Assembly (NCBI GenBank): GCA_026027325.1
Contig: JAMSLZ010000012.1
Span: 496,001 to 560,000 of the forward strand
Direction: 5' to 3'
Length of the DNA: 64,000 nucleotides
From: Actinomucor elegans
Taxonomy: Eukaryota; Mucoromycota; Mucoromycetes; Mucorales; Mucoraceae
Shown piece by piece: positions 37,401 to 49,637 of the stretch (the first letter of the stretch is position 1; the number at the start of each line of letters is the position of its first letter). The notes under the pieces were generated by a model that saw only the letters and a list, made by a program, of their open reading frames with translations, ran no database searches and had not been told where the DNA came from. The position numbers and the translations under genes are program-made.

Positions 37401-40400
37401 TGAGTATTCCGAAGTCGACTTGCGTTAATTATATCGTACAGGCCAGTGAGCGTTGCACGGATCTCTAGAACCACATCGCCTGCCTCATCGAGTTTAGCCA
37501 TGAGTGACTCTATCATATCAGCACTAATGGTATGTCTATAGTCAGCAATCTCCGAGTGAAGCCGATCGTATTCTTCTGATTCTAAGTAATCAATACGCCT
37601 TTGCCATTCGATGATTTGACTATCCGTCACAGAAGACTCGTCAACAGATCTTATTTGAGTTTGCAAAGCATCAAAGTGAGACATGAGAGCAGCAATACGA
37701 CCATTGAGCTCTGCAGGTAAGAGAGCGATAGACAAAGCATTTGAGACTTCCTTTGTTTCCAGCAAAAGATCTTGCCACTGGCGATTGATATCTTCGAAAC
37801 TTTCAGTCACTTGGTCATATTCAATCATCTTTTCCTCTTTCTCTTCTTCACTTAATAAGCCTTGCTCATCAAAAATTTGAATATAATTTTCACGATGCTT
37901 GCAAAGTAAAGTAAAGTGATTGTCCCGGGCTTGCATAGCTGTTTGGATACTGTCAGCTTCACTAACAGCATCTCTCAGTTGGTCAATGTCCAATGATAGA
38001 TTACTGTCATCTAATACATGAACACTTTTCTCCAGAATATCGCGTCTTGAAGAAATCCAAGTTTCGCAAGCAACGATCTGTCTCTTGAACGTCTTTAACA
38101 CGTATTGCAATCGAGTAAATACTTCTTGTGACTTTAATAGAGAAGATAAACTCTCTACAAGCTGGTCCAATCTTCCTAGCCTTGTATTAATCACATCTTG
38201 AACGACCGAATTCATGGTTTTATCTTTGACCTTTGTGGGCATAGCGATGTATTCTTCATTGGCTCGTTTTGGAATCAATATATTAGTAGTCGCAAATGAC
38301 TTGGCTTGATTGACGTGAGCTACAAACTCTTCCAGCTTCTTGTTAAAGTCGAAAGTCGATTCAGGGGTAATTGTAGCAGCTGATGATAGGAAAAGCTCAC
38401 GGATCGATTCAGCTTTTGATTCCAACTCGTTTGTCAGTGCTATAAATTCTGATAATTGCTTCTTTTGTGTGATGACTTGATGCGCAAATACGATATCGTC
38501 TTGCAAATGACTCTCAGTTTGCAGTAATACTTCGATCTTTTTGGTGTGCAGTTCAGACATAAATCCAGGCTTCAAAGAATCAGAAATACCTTGCAAAATC
38601 GTATATTTATCCTTGATATCAGCCAATACACACAGGCGCAGATCATCAAATTCTTGTTTCTTATCTCCCCACTGTGCTTCTATCTCTTCAATGTGATGTT
38701 GCTGCTGAGAATTCAAATCATCATTAGCGTTCCATCGGCCTTTAGATTCCAGAAAAACGGATATAGCTTTACGCTGTTGATCTAAATCAGTCATTGCTCG
38801 TTTGATGTTTGATTCCAAATCACGACGTTGTTGAATGTACTCCAGCTCCTTTTCACGCCATGAAAGTGCATCCTCCAATTTCTTTAATGAGCGGGTAAGC
38901 GACTCCATGCGTTCTTGCATATGGACTGGGATAGACTTTGTCAATGGCAGTTTCACGAAAAGAAGCTTGATTTGCTCATAGTCATTCTCCAATAAGCGCA
39001 TGTTATCCTGTCTAAAGCGTTGGTATTGGTCGTTAATATCAAATCGCTCGTTGATTAACTCGTTGATAAGCTCTTCAGACAAAGCATCTTGTTGAGCGAC
39101 GCATTTGTTCTTTTTAGAGATGTATTGTTGAAGCTGGTGATTCATGAAATCAAGGCGGCACTGGTTCTCATCCATGTCGTTTTCCCATTGAAGTCGTTGC
39201 TCAGCTGTATCCAACACAAGCAATTGAGTAGTAGCAGCTTGACGAAAAACTAAAACACTCAAAGAAACACTTTCGATTAGGCTGTTGCATGCCTCTCTCG
39301 TTTCTTCTACGACTGAAGTAGAATGTTCAGTTGCTTCATCAATCAGTTCATGGAGCTGTTGTTGCAGATCGGAAACACGAGTAGATTCAAGTTGCCCCAA
39401 TTCAGCTACCAGACGTGTATTCTCGGAGCGTGAAGAAGTAATTGCATCTCTTGACAGACTTCCTGAAGCAGCAGTGACATCGATATGATGATAATTGAGT
39501 GTTTGCGTTGCTTTATCGATCCAATTTTGAATTGCGTTAGCTTCTGCTTGATACTTGTTCAGCTTTAACTTGATCGAATCAGCATATTGAAACGATGCTA
39601 GGATCTTTCCTAACGAGTCACTCAACTTTTCCAGGCCATCCAACTTCTTATTGATCAGCGATTTGAGTTGGGCGTTATAATCATCAGAGGGAACAAGCGT
39701 TTGAGGCTGACTTGCTTCAAACCAATTGCCACCAGCCAAATAATGGAAAGATCTTCCACGCTCACAAAGCTTGGAGATCTCTGTCTTGACACTTACAAGT
39801 TGATCAACCAACAACTTGTGGTCTTCTGCTACCTTTGTTTCAGCTTCTAAGGCTGAACTGTTGGTTCTTGAAGAGGTATTGTTGGTCTTTGAAGACGAAG
39901 TCTCTCTTAAGCAGATTTGAATGGCTTCTTGCGCAAGATCACCGTCTTTTTGAGCTTGATTGGATAAGGATATATAATCATCAATGTCATCATGCTGCTT
40001 CAGCACATCAGATACATAGCCACATAAAAGGAGTAATTCTTGGTATTTAGTCTTGATATCATCTTGCTTTGCAACGATATGTTCTGGAACGGCAGGCGTG
40101 TTATCACTATTGTAAGCTTGATAGGCGTTTTCCATTTCATTGAAAGCAGTGTCAGAAGATATGATTAGAAGCTTGTGCTGTAAATCATCAACTTGATCTT
40201 GTAACTGAGCATACAAATCCTCTTTGATAACATCTACATGTTCCATGACAGACTGATCACTGTTTCTCTTTTTTAAGCCTTCAGCATCATACTGTGCAAA
40301 CCGAGCATTGAAATCCCAGAGTTTGTGTGCCAAGTCAAGGATCACTACGATAGCTTCTTCCCATTGAGATTCCCATAGGATACGCTTTCTTAACACATCA

Positions 40401-43400
40401 ATTTCCTGTACTCTCAATTGTAAAGTGTCTTTGAGTTCGGAGCAGCCTTGTTCCAGACGTTCAATGCCATTCACCAATGTACTGCGATCAATAGAGACAG
40501 AGTTGGTTTGGTCAATTTCAACTTCCAATTGACGTACGATATCAAGAGTCTTTTTGATATCACGATCCTCCAGCTGCTGCAACCTTATAGCAATACCTTC
40601 TTCTTCCTTTTCTAGTCGATTCAAAGTTTCTTCTTCCAATGTAATATTTTCTTCTTCTTCAATCATGGAAGTGTCAAACTTTTGTAAAGCACGAAGTCGC
40701 TCTTCTAGCCAGTTGGTGATGCGAAACAGATCATCATAGGCCAAACTAGCTCTTTGCTGTAGTGACAGATTTTCACGATGGGAAGACAGTAACTCTTCCA
40801 GCTCTTCGGTGATTTCAGCAAGAACAGTAGAGTATTCATTCAAGCGATCATGAATAGCTGCGTTGGCCACTTGGTTTGATTCCTCGAACTCTCCTTGTAA
40901 TATCTCTGGTGGAGAAGGATAAGGAACACGTCTAGACAGTGTAGTGACCCAATTAGATGAATTATCTTTGAATTCTTGCACTCGCTCATCAAAGCTAATG
41001 TTTTCAGGTGAATTTGAAGACGTGTCATTACTGTGAGTCATGGAAACCTTGAGCTTTTCGCCCTCGGTTTTCAACTTGCGGAACTGAGCAGCAATATCAC
41101 TCACTGTCAAGTGCTGTTCTACGATTTTTCTGACAAAAGAGCATCGCTTCATAATCAATTCAAACTGTTCTTCGAGTGCTTCTTGACGTTCCTCTAGATG
41201 ACGTGGTAATACACCATCAAGTTCTTCCATTTCTTGGTACTTGTCCAATACTGCTGTAAACTCGCCCTTATCAAACGCTGCAATACTGTTTTCCAAAGAA
41301 ACCAAGGTTTGAATCACTTCCTCGGTCAACTGTTTAAGGTAAAGTACAGTTGCTTCGTCTTCTTCTGGTTCTCTCCAGCGCGCTTTTCCATTCATGAAAG
41401 AAAGAATAGCAGCATCTTTGGTATTACACCAGTCCAAGGCTGTCTTCATCAACTTTTCCCATTGAATGCGAATACGCAACGTTTCAACGAGTTGAGATCG
41501 TGTTCGAAGCAATCCCATCAGCCGGTCAAGAACAGTCAAGGTATTTAAGGTTATTTCAATGGTAGAAGCATCAGCAGGACTTAGATTGCGACTAGCAGTT
41601 CCAGTCAATTCTCTGACATGCGAACGAAGACGGGTCATATCGTCTTGGTTAAAACGTTCAATCTCGCGTTTCAACTTGGTATGTTCTTCATAGATAGGAT
41701 CTGTGATCGCTGGAGCCCAGTTTGTATAGTCAAACTCTTCACTTAGGGGGTCTACACTGATTGAAGCATTGCGTTCTTGGATAGCCTGAACGCGTTCTTC
41801 AATCCATGATTGAATGCGCTCTGCCTCAATAAACCAGACGCGCACTTGATCAACCCATTGATTCACGGTCTCGTATCTTGACTGAATCACCGAGAAAAGT
41901 TTAGTAAAGCGTACATCGTCTGCCAACAGATCACCGTACTCTTCTCGTGTTGCATAGATGGTTGAGCGAACAGCTGCCACCTTACTTTCCAAAAGCTGAA
42001 TTGCGTCGTTTGTCGTAGCCTTTTCTTGGCCATTATCCTCCATCATGGACTGGATCAGCTCAAGTTCAGACTCAATTTGACGTACTGTTTGAACAATGAC
42101 AAGACCTCGTTCAAAATTCTTGCAAGATTGACGCTCTTTTTCCAAGCCAATCACAAGTGCATCATATTTACTCATGACTTGAGCAGATTGGACTGAAACT
42201 ACTTGCATCACAGCGCGAGAAAGCTGACGCGTTGCTACCTTGAACTCTTTCCAAGTTGTATTTTGGAACTGGATAAACTTGTCTGCGTACGCATCAAGCC
42301 GTTCTTTGTAAACAACAGCGTTGGTTCGAGAACCTTCAAGGGGATGCAATAATTCCACCTGTTGATTATTTTCTTCTTTTGGTGGTGCAATATGGCTCAA
42401 CATTTCAGCAAATGCTTCCAACTGTTTCATCAATGTCTTTGCACGTTCTTGATATGCTTCTGCACCTTCTTCTGTATCAATTAAAACTCGTTCAACGCTC
42501 AGCAAATCATCCTTAGTCACTTTTAAAAGAGATTCAAACTGGGACCATTCTTTCTGTAGCATTTCATATAGTTTAGAAACTTGAGTGCGTTGTAGATCAG
42601 TCAATCGAATTAATGTATCATCTGCAGTTTCAGGTGGCGAAGTCAATACGTTCTTGGCTTGTTCAGCAGTATCCACGTTCGCTGCTTCAGTTTCCGCTTG
42701 CTCTTCAATGACCTCTAGCGCATCAATATACTCCGTTACTATTGTAGAACTGACAAACTCCTCGGGTATTTCATCAATTGTACGCGTATTAGATTTAATA
42801 AATCTTAATACAGTTTCGTGAATATGCAGCAGATCATCGAGGATGGGATGAACGCCACGTGGTAAATGACCAGTGAGTTGCATGAGCAGCTTAGCGTTCA
42901 AATCAGCTTTGATACGTGCTTTATCTTCTTCGCCCAATGTAGATTCTCGTTGTTTCATCTTCTTTTTTCGTCGCGCTGAAGGCATAGGAATAGGTACAGG
43001 TGGTTCCAAATGTTGATGCAGTAAAGTTGGCTTGTTGATTTCCTCGTCTATCATGGCAGGTGGGGATTCACATCTTGGCTGTTCCCCAGTATCCATACCT
43101 GATTCATCTTCTTCTTCTTCTTCGTTCACAGTACCACCGCAAGCCAATACAATTGCAGCCTTTCTTTTGACGGCTCGTTCACGCTTCACATTGGCGGCTT
43201 CTTCGCGTTGGTACTTGGACATGACTTTATAATACTCACTAACGTACATCATAACGCTAGGTTCATGTGGGTAATCCACGTCAATTAAATCTTCGGGTTC
43301 CAAGTAAGCTTGGACACCCATTTGGTTCGTAGCTAGATCAAAAGCCAGCTTCAGCAACTGATGCCAGGTTGCTTTTTCAGACAGGTCAGCGGCTAAATGT

Positions 43401-44367
43401 ACGCTAAACAAGTCGGGTATATAAGATGGATTATGGCGATGAATTAACAAACAAAAGGCAACGCCTGTTCTCCAAGATCTCGAAAAGTCTTGTATTGTGG
43501 GTATAAGATTGGCTGCTATATAATCTTCCAACTGGATACGCACCCAGTACAAAAGAGCTACTTTAGCTTCAGCAGAGGTTGAAGTATGCTGTAGTTTATC
43601 CGCTATCGAATGGTGGCTGCCTAGTTTCCGTGCAGTGCCTAATGATGAAGGCTTACTCACTTCAATACTGAAATCAGAAGACTGTGATTTCACTCCATTT
43701 TCACGTTCTGATAATTCCTATTTGAATTAATGAGCTATCCGTTTTCTTTTTGTAGTCACTTGTCCGAACTTACAGATAATGAATGTAGAAAGTCCTCACC
43801 GTGTTCAGATAGAATAAGCTGTATTTGATATTTCAACATAATAAAGAAGATCAAAGCCAAGGTCTTTTTCTCGTCACCATTCACGATGGCTTCATTACCG
43901 ATATCAGGCATAGTGTCAGATCCAACTTGCCGTCCCAAAAAACTCAGCGCTTGAGCCACATTGGCTACTTGATGAATTCGCGTATTCATTCGTTCGGGCT
44001 TAGGTGCAGGTTCTCCCGAAATAACTGATAATAGCTTGAGTAATTTCTTGCCATCCCTTAAATCAGTTTTGATGTTACTGATAGAATCATCTACCTGTTG
44101 AAGTTGTGCGTTAACCCATTTGGTCAACGTGCGGATCTGTATATCCTGGTAATCTGATCCAATATTTCGAACCAGATCTTCACCGTTGTGAAAGTCGTGT
44201 CCAATAGTGTTTTGTCGCGATCGAGTGACGGGTTTCCAACTGTTTTCTCGAAAGATGGAGCGATTGGACCCTGATTTCACCATACTAGAACCAAATGGAG
44301 TTGCTGGTGTATGTGAGGCTCGGTTCGAACTCGTAGGTGAAGTAGAATTTGAGGAAGAATTACTCAT
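34436..44367 (-). CDS. Giant spectraplakin-like protein: CH-CH, spectrin-like rod, GAS2 domain
   Basis: Predicted actin-microtubule cross-linker. Four exons, 44367..43774, 43717..34923, 34853..34843 (11 nt) and 34782..34436, give 3,248 aa with consistent phases. After a Ser-rich head, CH1 lies at about 75-190 (IQIRTLTKWVNAQLQQVDDS, DLRDGKKLLKLLSVISGE, QALSFLGRQ). CH2 lies at about 245-350 (KVALLYWVRIQLEDYIAANL, DFSRSWRTGVAFCLLIHRHN, LEPEDLIDVDYPHEPSVMMY). Some 2,600 residues of heptad-rich helix follow, with spectrin-repeat-like tryptophans (SNWVTTLSRRVPYP, AWNTIQTKNSDM). A GAS2/GAR domain lies at about 3068-3132 (RMKVKMVPGEVGKYWFGDEH, RLVYCRILPSKMVMVRVGGG), then a Ser/Thr-rich tail. CH pairs bind F-actin and GAS2 domains bind microtubules in animal spectraplakins. 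The 8.8-kb exon is the longest in the window. Confidence 0.88.
34843..34853 (-). other. 11-nt micro-exon of the CH-GAS2 gene
   Basis: Between the GAS2 exon ending ...GGGWEELS-AG and the exon starting AT-CATGGACAT there is an 11-nt exon (ATTTATGAAAG) bounded by CTAG and GTATAA. It restores phase and gives SRFMKDHGHSDG; without it the phases of the two large exons do not match. It is supported by splice consensus, phase and the family habit of continuing the GAS2 domain past GGGW with a hydrophobic residue. Confidence 0.7.
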
Positions 44368-45042
44368 ATTGCCATCTATGGTTTTATAAAATGGAGTTTT
44401 ATGTACAACGACAGAAAGAAAGAGAAAAAAAGGCGGAGGAGGACTAGTCTATAGTGCCAAAGGTCGTAATATAAAGTGTAATTAAATTTATGATACACAC
44501 AAGGAAAAGGTACCAAATCTAATGCCATGGAAGTCCAACTTTAGGCCCAAAAGATAGGGGAAAAGTTACTTTGCTTTGCAGGCTACTGTTTGTACTTTTT
44601 TCATAACTTGCTTGGGTTGCTATGCGCCTAAACTAGATTGCTATATATCTCCAAGAGGCTGCGCTTTATCGTTACACTAGCTCGTTTATGATCGGTCCAT
44701 GGATAGTCTTCTAAGCGGTCATATTTTCAATTAATATACGCGTTATTTTTTTCAGGACATTCACTGGCATAGTTATATTAAACTTTCAGGAACAAATTCT
44801 TGGTTGCTTTGGCGCGCTAGGGCACGAATAAGGTCATACTTTTGATTCACCACTGGTGGGTACGCGGGAAAAGTACTTTTATTGGCCAACTGATGTTGAA
44901 TATTCGGCTCATCACCATTGCGTGACCCGACAACACCTTTGAGATCCCATCAATAACTAATCGTTATAAAACTTTGATTTTCAGCTAATGTACCTACAAA
45001 ATAAATTTATTTTCAATGAATGAACTTTTATCGTTTTAAATT

Positions 45043-45081
45043 AAGGTGCGAACCGCTACGCAGCTCCGACCCCTTAGTTAT
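45043..45081. repeat. Short GC-rich block with inverted ends in an AT-rich spacer
   Basis: The block starts TAAGGTGCGAACCGC and ends CCGACCCCTTA, so TAAGG and CCTTA form inverted termini around a GC-rich core containing CTACGCAG. Its composition stands out sharply from the flanking A/T sequence. It may be a small inserted repeat; only one copy was noticed here. Confidence 0.3.
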
Positions 45082-46210
45082 TTTACCCTCTGAATCCAAA
45101 TGCTCCTCTTTATTTCTTTACAAAAGCAACGCCAATTGATTAAGAATTTTATTTTATATAATTTTTGAATAATCATTTAATGTTTATATCTATACTTGTT
45201 GCTTTCTAAGGTTTTTATATTAATATTTGGGTATATAATTTTCATTGTTAAGCCAAAGATTATTAGTTTCTAAAGGCAAGTACTTTATTGGCTGCGACAA
45301 TTCAATATAAAGGTCGATTCCACCACCTTGACAAGGCCCTTGAAATAATGACTCTGCATTTATATAAATAAATAGCAGAGATACAGCTTCGTTTTCCGGG
45401 AGATAAATAGAATGTAATACATTATTTTCTAATCAAGAAGTATTATGATTGTACTACTACTCAATCAGGTTATATTCAACTCCGCCACTATAGTATTTCC
45501 ATAATCTAGAGCAAAAGCTTTCCTACAAAAAATATACATGGCTCAAACCTCATAGCTATTTTATACAAACTTTATTAAAACAATAAAAAGTAAAATCGCA
45601 TTCCTAAGAGTCTGGCACCTGGTTTTTGTTCTTTAACATATTTTTTAATATTTTTCCTTAGTTCCACTAGTCTTAAAAAAAAACAATGCCCGATATAAAA
45701 AAAGTGGCACTCAATAAGTAGAAAACATTTATATAGACAATTAAAATAAAATGAAAACTGCAAGAAAAAATGATAATAATAATAAGAAAAAAAAGAAAGT
45801 AGAGAAGAAGAAACAGTTTAAACGCGGTAGACCTTGTTTTCAAGTTTCCGTCGTTCAAGTTGGAAAATTGTACTGAGAAGGACAGTGCCAAGAGAAGAAG
45901 CTTAAATAAAAAAAAAGGGCTTGCCTGTGGGCTTTTCCAAAATTTGAACAATACAATAATGACCAGAGCATCAGCCTCGGCTGGGCACACCATCAGCAAA
46001 CACGAAAAATAAGTAAAGTTCAGGTATTTGATGCAACTCATCTACATACCATCTCGCTGGGCAACAATTTATCATGCATAATTCTCGTCATACTTTTTAA
46101 TAACGACGTGTTCTTTCTTCTATATTCTACTAATCATTCAAATATCCCTTAGCATATTTAACAAATAAGAGTCGTGGCTAATATATGTAACATGGACAGG
46201 AAAAGCTCTA

Positions 46211-46682
46211 GGGTATTTTTTATCTTAGAAAGGCTAAATATTCTCTCAATGGTATCGAACAAATAATCAAAGTGCTCAAGCTCGCAGTTCAAAACGCCGT
46301 CAATAGAATAAAGCCTAATGATAGCTCATTGCCTCAATAACAGCCAGGATCAACCAAAAGTATTAGTGAAAGGGCTGGGAAATATTTACAGCGGCATATA
46401 AACAAGATTCCTTTGCTACTTATGACCAAGTTGAAATATGAGTCAAGCATGTACAAAAAGCTTGAAGTTTGTGAAGACATGGTCACCATATTTGCAACAG
46501 ATCTTGGCTTTAGTTCTTATTTATCAGCTCATGGGCCTCATTTAACAAAGAATTGCAAAAAGAAAAAAAGATTATATCGCCTGGCCTATAAGCAATTTCC
46601 AAAGGTACATAAGAGATCAAAGGTTTCTTTTACTGATAAAACATTCGATTTAAAAGTACGTTATGCATATCGCATAAGTTAA
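46211..46682 (+). pseudogene. Possible decayed reading frame, about 155 codons
   Basis: One plus-strand frame stays open from 46211 to 46682 except for a single TAA. It reads IFYLRKAKYSLNGIEQIIKV, LKLAVQNAVNRIKPNDSSLP, Q-stop-Q, then STKSISERAGKYLQRHINKI, LKYESSMYKKLEVCEDMVTI, FATDLGFSSYLSAHGPHLTK and a Lys-rich end. One stop in about 155 codons is below the roughly ten expected from base composition, which favours past coding. No domain is recognised. There is no upstream ATG in frame before a stop, so it is probably a broken gene or transposon fragment, or an exon whose partners I missed. Confidence 0.3.
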
Positions 46683-48170
46683 CTAACGCTTATTATAGCC
46701 TGTCAAATTTATAGATTTAAGGATAAAATAATGTTTGTTTGGACAACTTGGAGAGCTCGGTTGACTGCCATTCTTACGGTTTTATAGTCTTGGATTAAAC
46801 TCAACCTTAGACCTGACGGCTGAGTACCTTATAGCCCAAAGCGCCTTGTTTAGTATCAAGGAATGATCTGATTTAAAGGAAGTTTACCCTCCAAAAAAAA
46901 ATGTCAGAAGGGCTATTGTAGCAACGTCAGGGACAATTAGTATTCCCATAAAAATGGATGATTGCTTATAAAGTTTTTAAAAACACGATAGCAGCAAAAA
47001 TGTGATATGGAGCTAAATAAAAAAAAAGCGCTACTACCGGTTTCTGCTTGTACTGTCCCAAAGTTGTAATAAAATTAATAAAAAAAAAAATAACCACACT
47101 CGTTTGCTTCAGGGCGAGATTGATACCTCTAAATGTGATTATGTTAACCAGTTGTGATACCCTACTCAGTAGAAGCACTTTTTTATTCTACAGACGCTGG
47201 AATGATAAACTGCTACAATTTGACCGATTATACTTCCGATCACAACAGTATATGTGTTAATGACTACATTTATTCTTTAGTAGAGGATGCCACCCTTACG
47301 GTGGATGATTTTGAACTCGAAAGCAACTTAAAAGCAAATATCAGAATTATTCAAGATGAAATTATGTAACAATTTAATCAAGAAAACAACATTATTGTCG
47401 TTTAAGCTTCCAGAGAAGATCATAATATCCTAAAATTTCCAGTCAGACAAATACAAGTTGTTCACACAATGCAAAACAATCTTTGACGACCATCTCTGCA
47501 ATGATCATAATATCAATAGTGTTGACTACCTACAAACCCCCGGATTAAAGACCGTAATAATGAACTTTCCCTTACTTTCACCTAGCATCTATGTTGCAAA
47601 TTAAAATTTATCATCAAATCATTTCAGATCGATTATCAAATCTACCTGGGGGGGGGGTTTGATGTAGCTGTGCATCTGCTTGATTTCCATGTGGATTATT
47701 TCTAAATTTAAATATGTTGTTCCAACATATGGCTGACTAGACATCCTCCTTTATATTGTAAAATTCGCTTTAAATCTGCAGAATAATCATTTACTTTATT
47801 TGCAATCCTTAACCAAGATATTTGTATAAAAAATCTTAAACTTCATTCAACAAAAGACGCATTATAAGCTATGTTCCTTTTTTTTCCCCAGGAGTATTAC
47901 ATTTCACTGCTATTTATTCATACAAGTAGATGGATCATTCTTTTAATCATTTTGTTGATGGTATAAATGATATTCTCGAGGGACGGTTTATAGTGCAGCT
48001 ATATTACATGCTTTCCAAAATACAGGTTGGCATTTTCAGTTACTTGGTTGTCTATTAAGCATTTGGGATCTATTTCAACGTCTCATAAAAAAAACTTGAC
48101 AGTTTCAACTGAAATAGATAAAGTTGTTTATTTATATGATTGATATTTACAGTTTATTAACAAGTGTAGA

Positions 48171-49637
48171 TTAGATAGAGGTATCATTGTTATTGAGTAC
48201 AGAATTAGAATGGCCAACTACTAATACAGCAGGTGCTTTAATTTGGTATTCTTCAACAGTACTTGCCAGTGTGTCCAATGTGCCAAAGACAATACGTTCT
48301 TCTGGACAGTTGGAGTTTTCGATCCAACAAATTGGTACATCCTGAGGATATTGTCGATCCAACAGCATAGAGCGCAATTCTGCTGCTCTTCCTACTGCCA
48401 TTAGCACTACTAATGTTTGGGTAGGGCCATAAACAGGTAAATCCGGCATGGATCCCTTGGTTCCTCTACCGGTTGTGATAATCACTTGATCTGATACGCC
48501 TCTAAAAGTGACTGGAATCTTTGCTGCCATAGGAGCCGAAAAAGCACTTGAAATACCAGCAACCAGTTCTGGTTCAAACCCACGTTCACGGAACCAAATA
48601 ATCTCTTCACCACCTCTACCAAACAACAAAGGATCGCCAATCTTGAGTCTCACCACATGTAGCCCTTTATGTAATCCTTCCAAACACCATTGCATGAGTT
48701 CTTCTTGAGCTTCATCTGATTTGCCTGTGAATTTACGCGCTATACGTAATTCGCCTTGCACCAAATCCAAAATTTGGCTAGGAATTAAACGATCACTGAT
48801 GACTAAATCAGCTTCTTCCAATAGCCGTTTTGCTTTTACTGTAATCAACTCTGGATCACCCGGACCACCGCCAATCAAAGTGATACGAGGCTGCTTGTTG
48901 GATGGCAAGATTTGATCGATATCAGGCACACCGCCAATGATGAAGAATTCACGTAATTTACCAAACGCTACGTCCTGTTGCTCTTGTGTCTTGAGATCGT
49001 TGAGACGTGCCATACCTTTCAGACCCCATTTCTCGCATACTTTGGTCACCCATGTCATACGCTTTCCTGCGTTCTTCATTTCTGGCTCCCATTCTCTGAC
49101 TTTGGCGCGTAGTTTACCCATCATATCAATTGTATCACCCATGTTGTCGGGGAGCGCTTTAGCTGCGGCAACACGTACCATGTTGGCCAGTTTGGGTCCT
49201 TTGCCGTTGGTTGAAACAGCAATCTGAAGCGGTCCATCGCGATGCTGAGACATGAAATAAAAGTCGCACATGGGCGGCACATCGGCTACATTGACAGGAA
49301 TACGCTGATGACGACACAAGTGACCAATGCGCAATGACTCTTCGTGATCGTCAAGTGCCGTCAAAACCATATCAACTCCTTCGAGATCGCTGTCGATAAA
49401 GGTGCGGTTTCTCCATTCGACTTGTTGGGTATCAATACGGTACTTTACTTCTGGGTTGAGGCCAGACTCGGGAGACACGATCGTAACTCGGGCGTCGGCG
49501 ATCTTTAGAGAGACAATACGTTGAGCAGCTACGTTGCCTCCACCGACAATGAGGACGTTCTTGTTGGCCACTTGATAGGCGATCACTAAGGAGCCTCCCC
49601 CTTGGATTGGTTCAAAATGATGTTCTTGTTCAGACAT
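48171..49637 (-). CDS. MET1: Fused siroheme synthase: Met8-like dehydrogenase/chelatase plus uroporphyrinogen-III methyltransferase
   Basis: Single-exon gene of 488 aa. The N-terminal third is a Met8/CysG-type NAD-binding domain (KNVLIVGGGNVAAQRIVSLK, MVLTALDDHEE, PVNVADVPPMCDFYFMSQHR, LQIAVSTNGKGPKLANMVR). The C-terminal half from about residue 250 is a SUMT domain (ITLIGGGPGDPELITVKAKR, LLEEADLVISDRLIP, VVRLKIGDPLLFGRGGEEI, VAGISSAFSAPMAAKIPVT, FRGVSDQVIITTGRG). Together they should convert uroporphyrinogen III by two SAM-dependent methylations to precorrin-2, then oxidise and insert iron to make siroheme, cofactor of sulfite (and nitrite) reductase. In S. cerevisiae these steps are split between Met1 and Met8; the order here matches bacterial CysG. 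The Asp of VNVADVP is the likely catalytic residue by family comparison. Absence of introns contrasts with the neighbours. Confidence 0.92.
   Translation of the reverse strand: MSEQEHHFEPIQGGGSLVIAYQVANKNVLIVGGGNVAAQRIVSLKIADARVTIVSPESGLNPEVKYRIDTQQVEWRNRTFIDSDLEGVDMVLTALDDHEESLRIGHLCRHQRIPVNVADVPPMCDFYFMSQHRDGPLQIAVSTNGKGPKLANMVRVAAAKALPDNMGDTIDMMGKLRAKVREWEPEMKNAGKRMTWVTKVCEKWGLKGMARLNDLKTQEQQDVAFGKLREFFIIGGVPDIDQILPSNKQPRITLIGGGPGDPELITVKAKRLLEEADLVISDRLIPSQILDLVQGELRIARKFTGKSDEAQEELMQWCLEGLHKGLHVVRLKIGDPLLFGRGGEEIIWFRERGFEPELVAGISSAFSAPMAAKIPVTFRGVSDQVIITTGRGTKGSMPDLPVYGPTQTLVVLMAVGRAAELRSMLLDRQYPQDVPICWIENSNCPEERIVFGTLDTLASTVEEYQIKAPAVLVVGHSNSVLNNNDTSI

Larger units (their letters stand above)
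44368..48170 (+). other. Gene-poor region between the CH-GAS2 and siroheme synthase genes
   Basis: About 3.8 kb. It contains the CH-GAS2 promoter, a GC-rich 30-nt block at 45047..45078, low-complexity A/T tracts at 45560-46040, a possible decayed frame at 46211..46682, an open frame of 71 codons at 47154..47369 without recognisable motif, and a G10 run at 47648..47657. No intact gene is supported. Confidence 0.5.
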
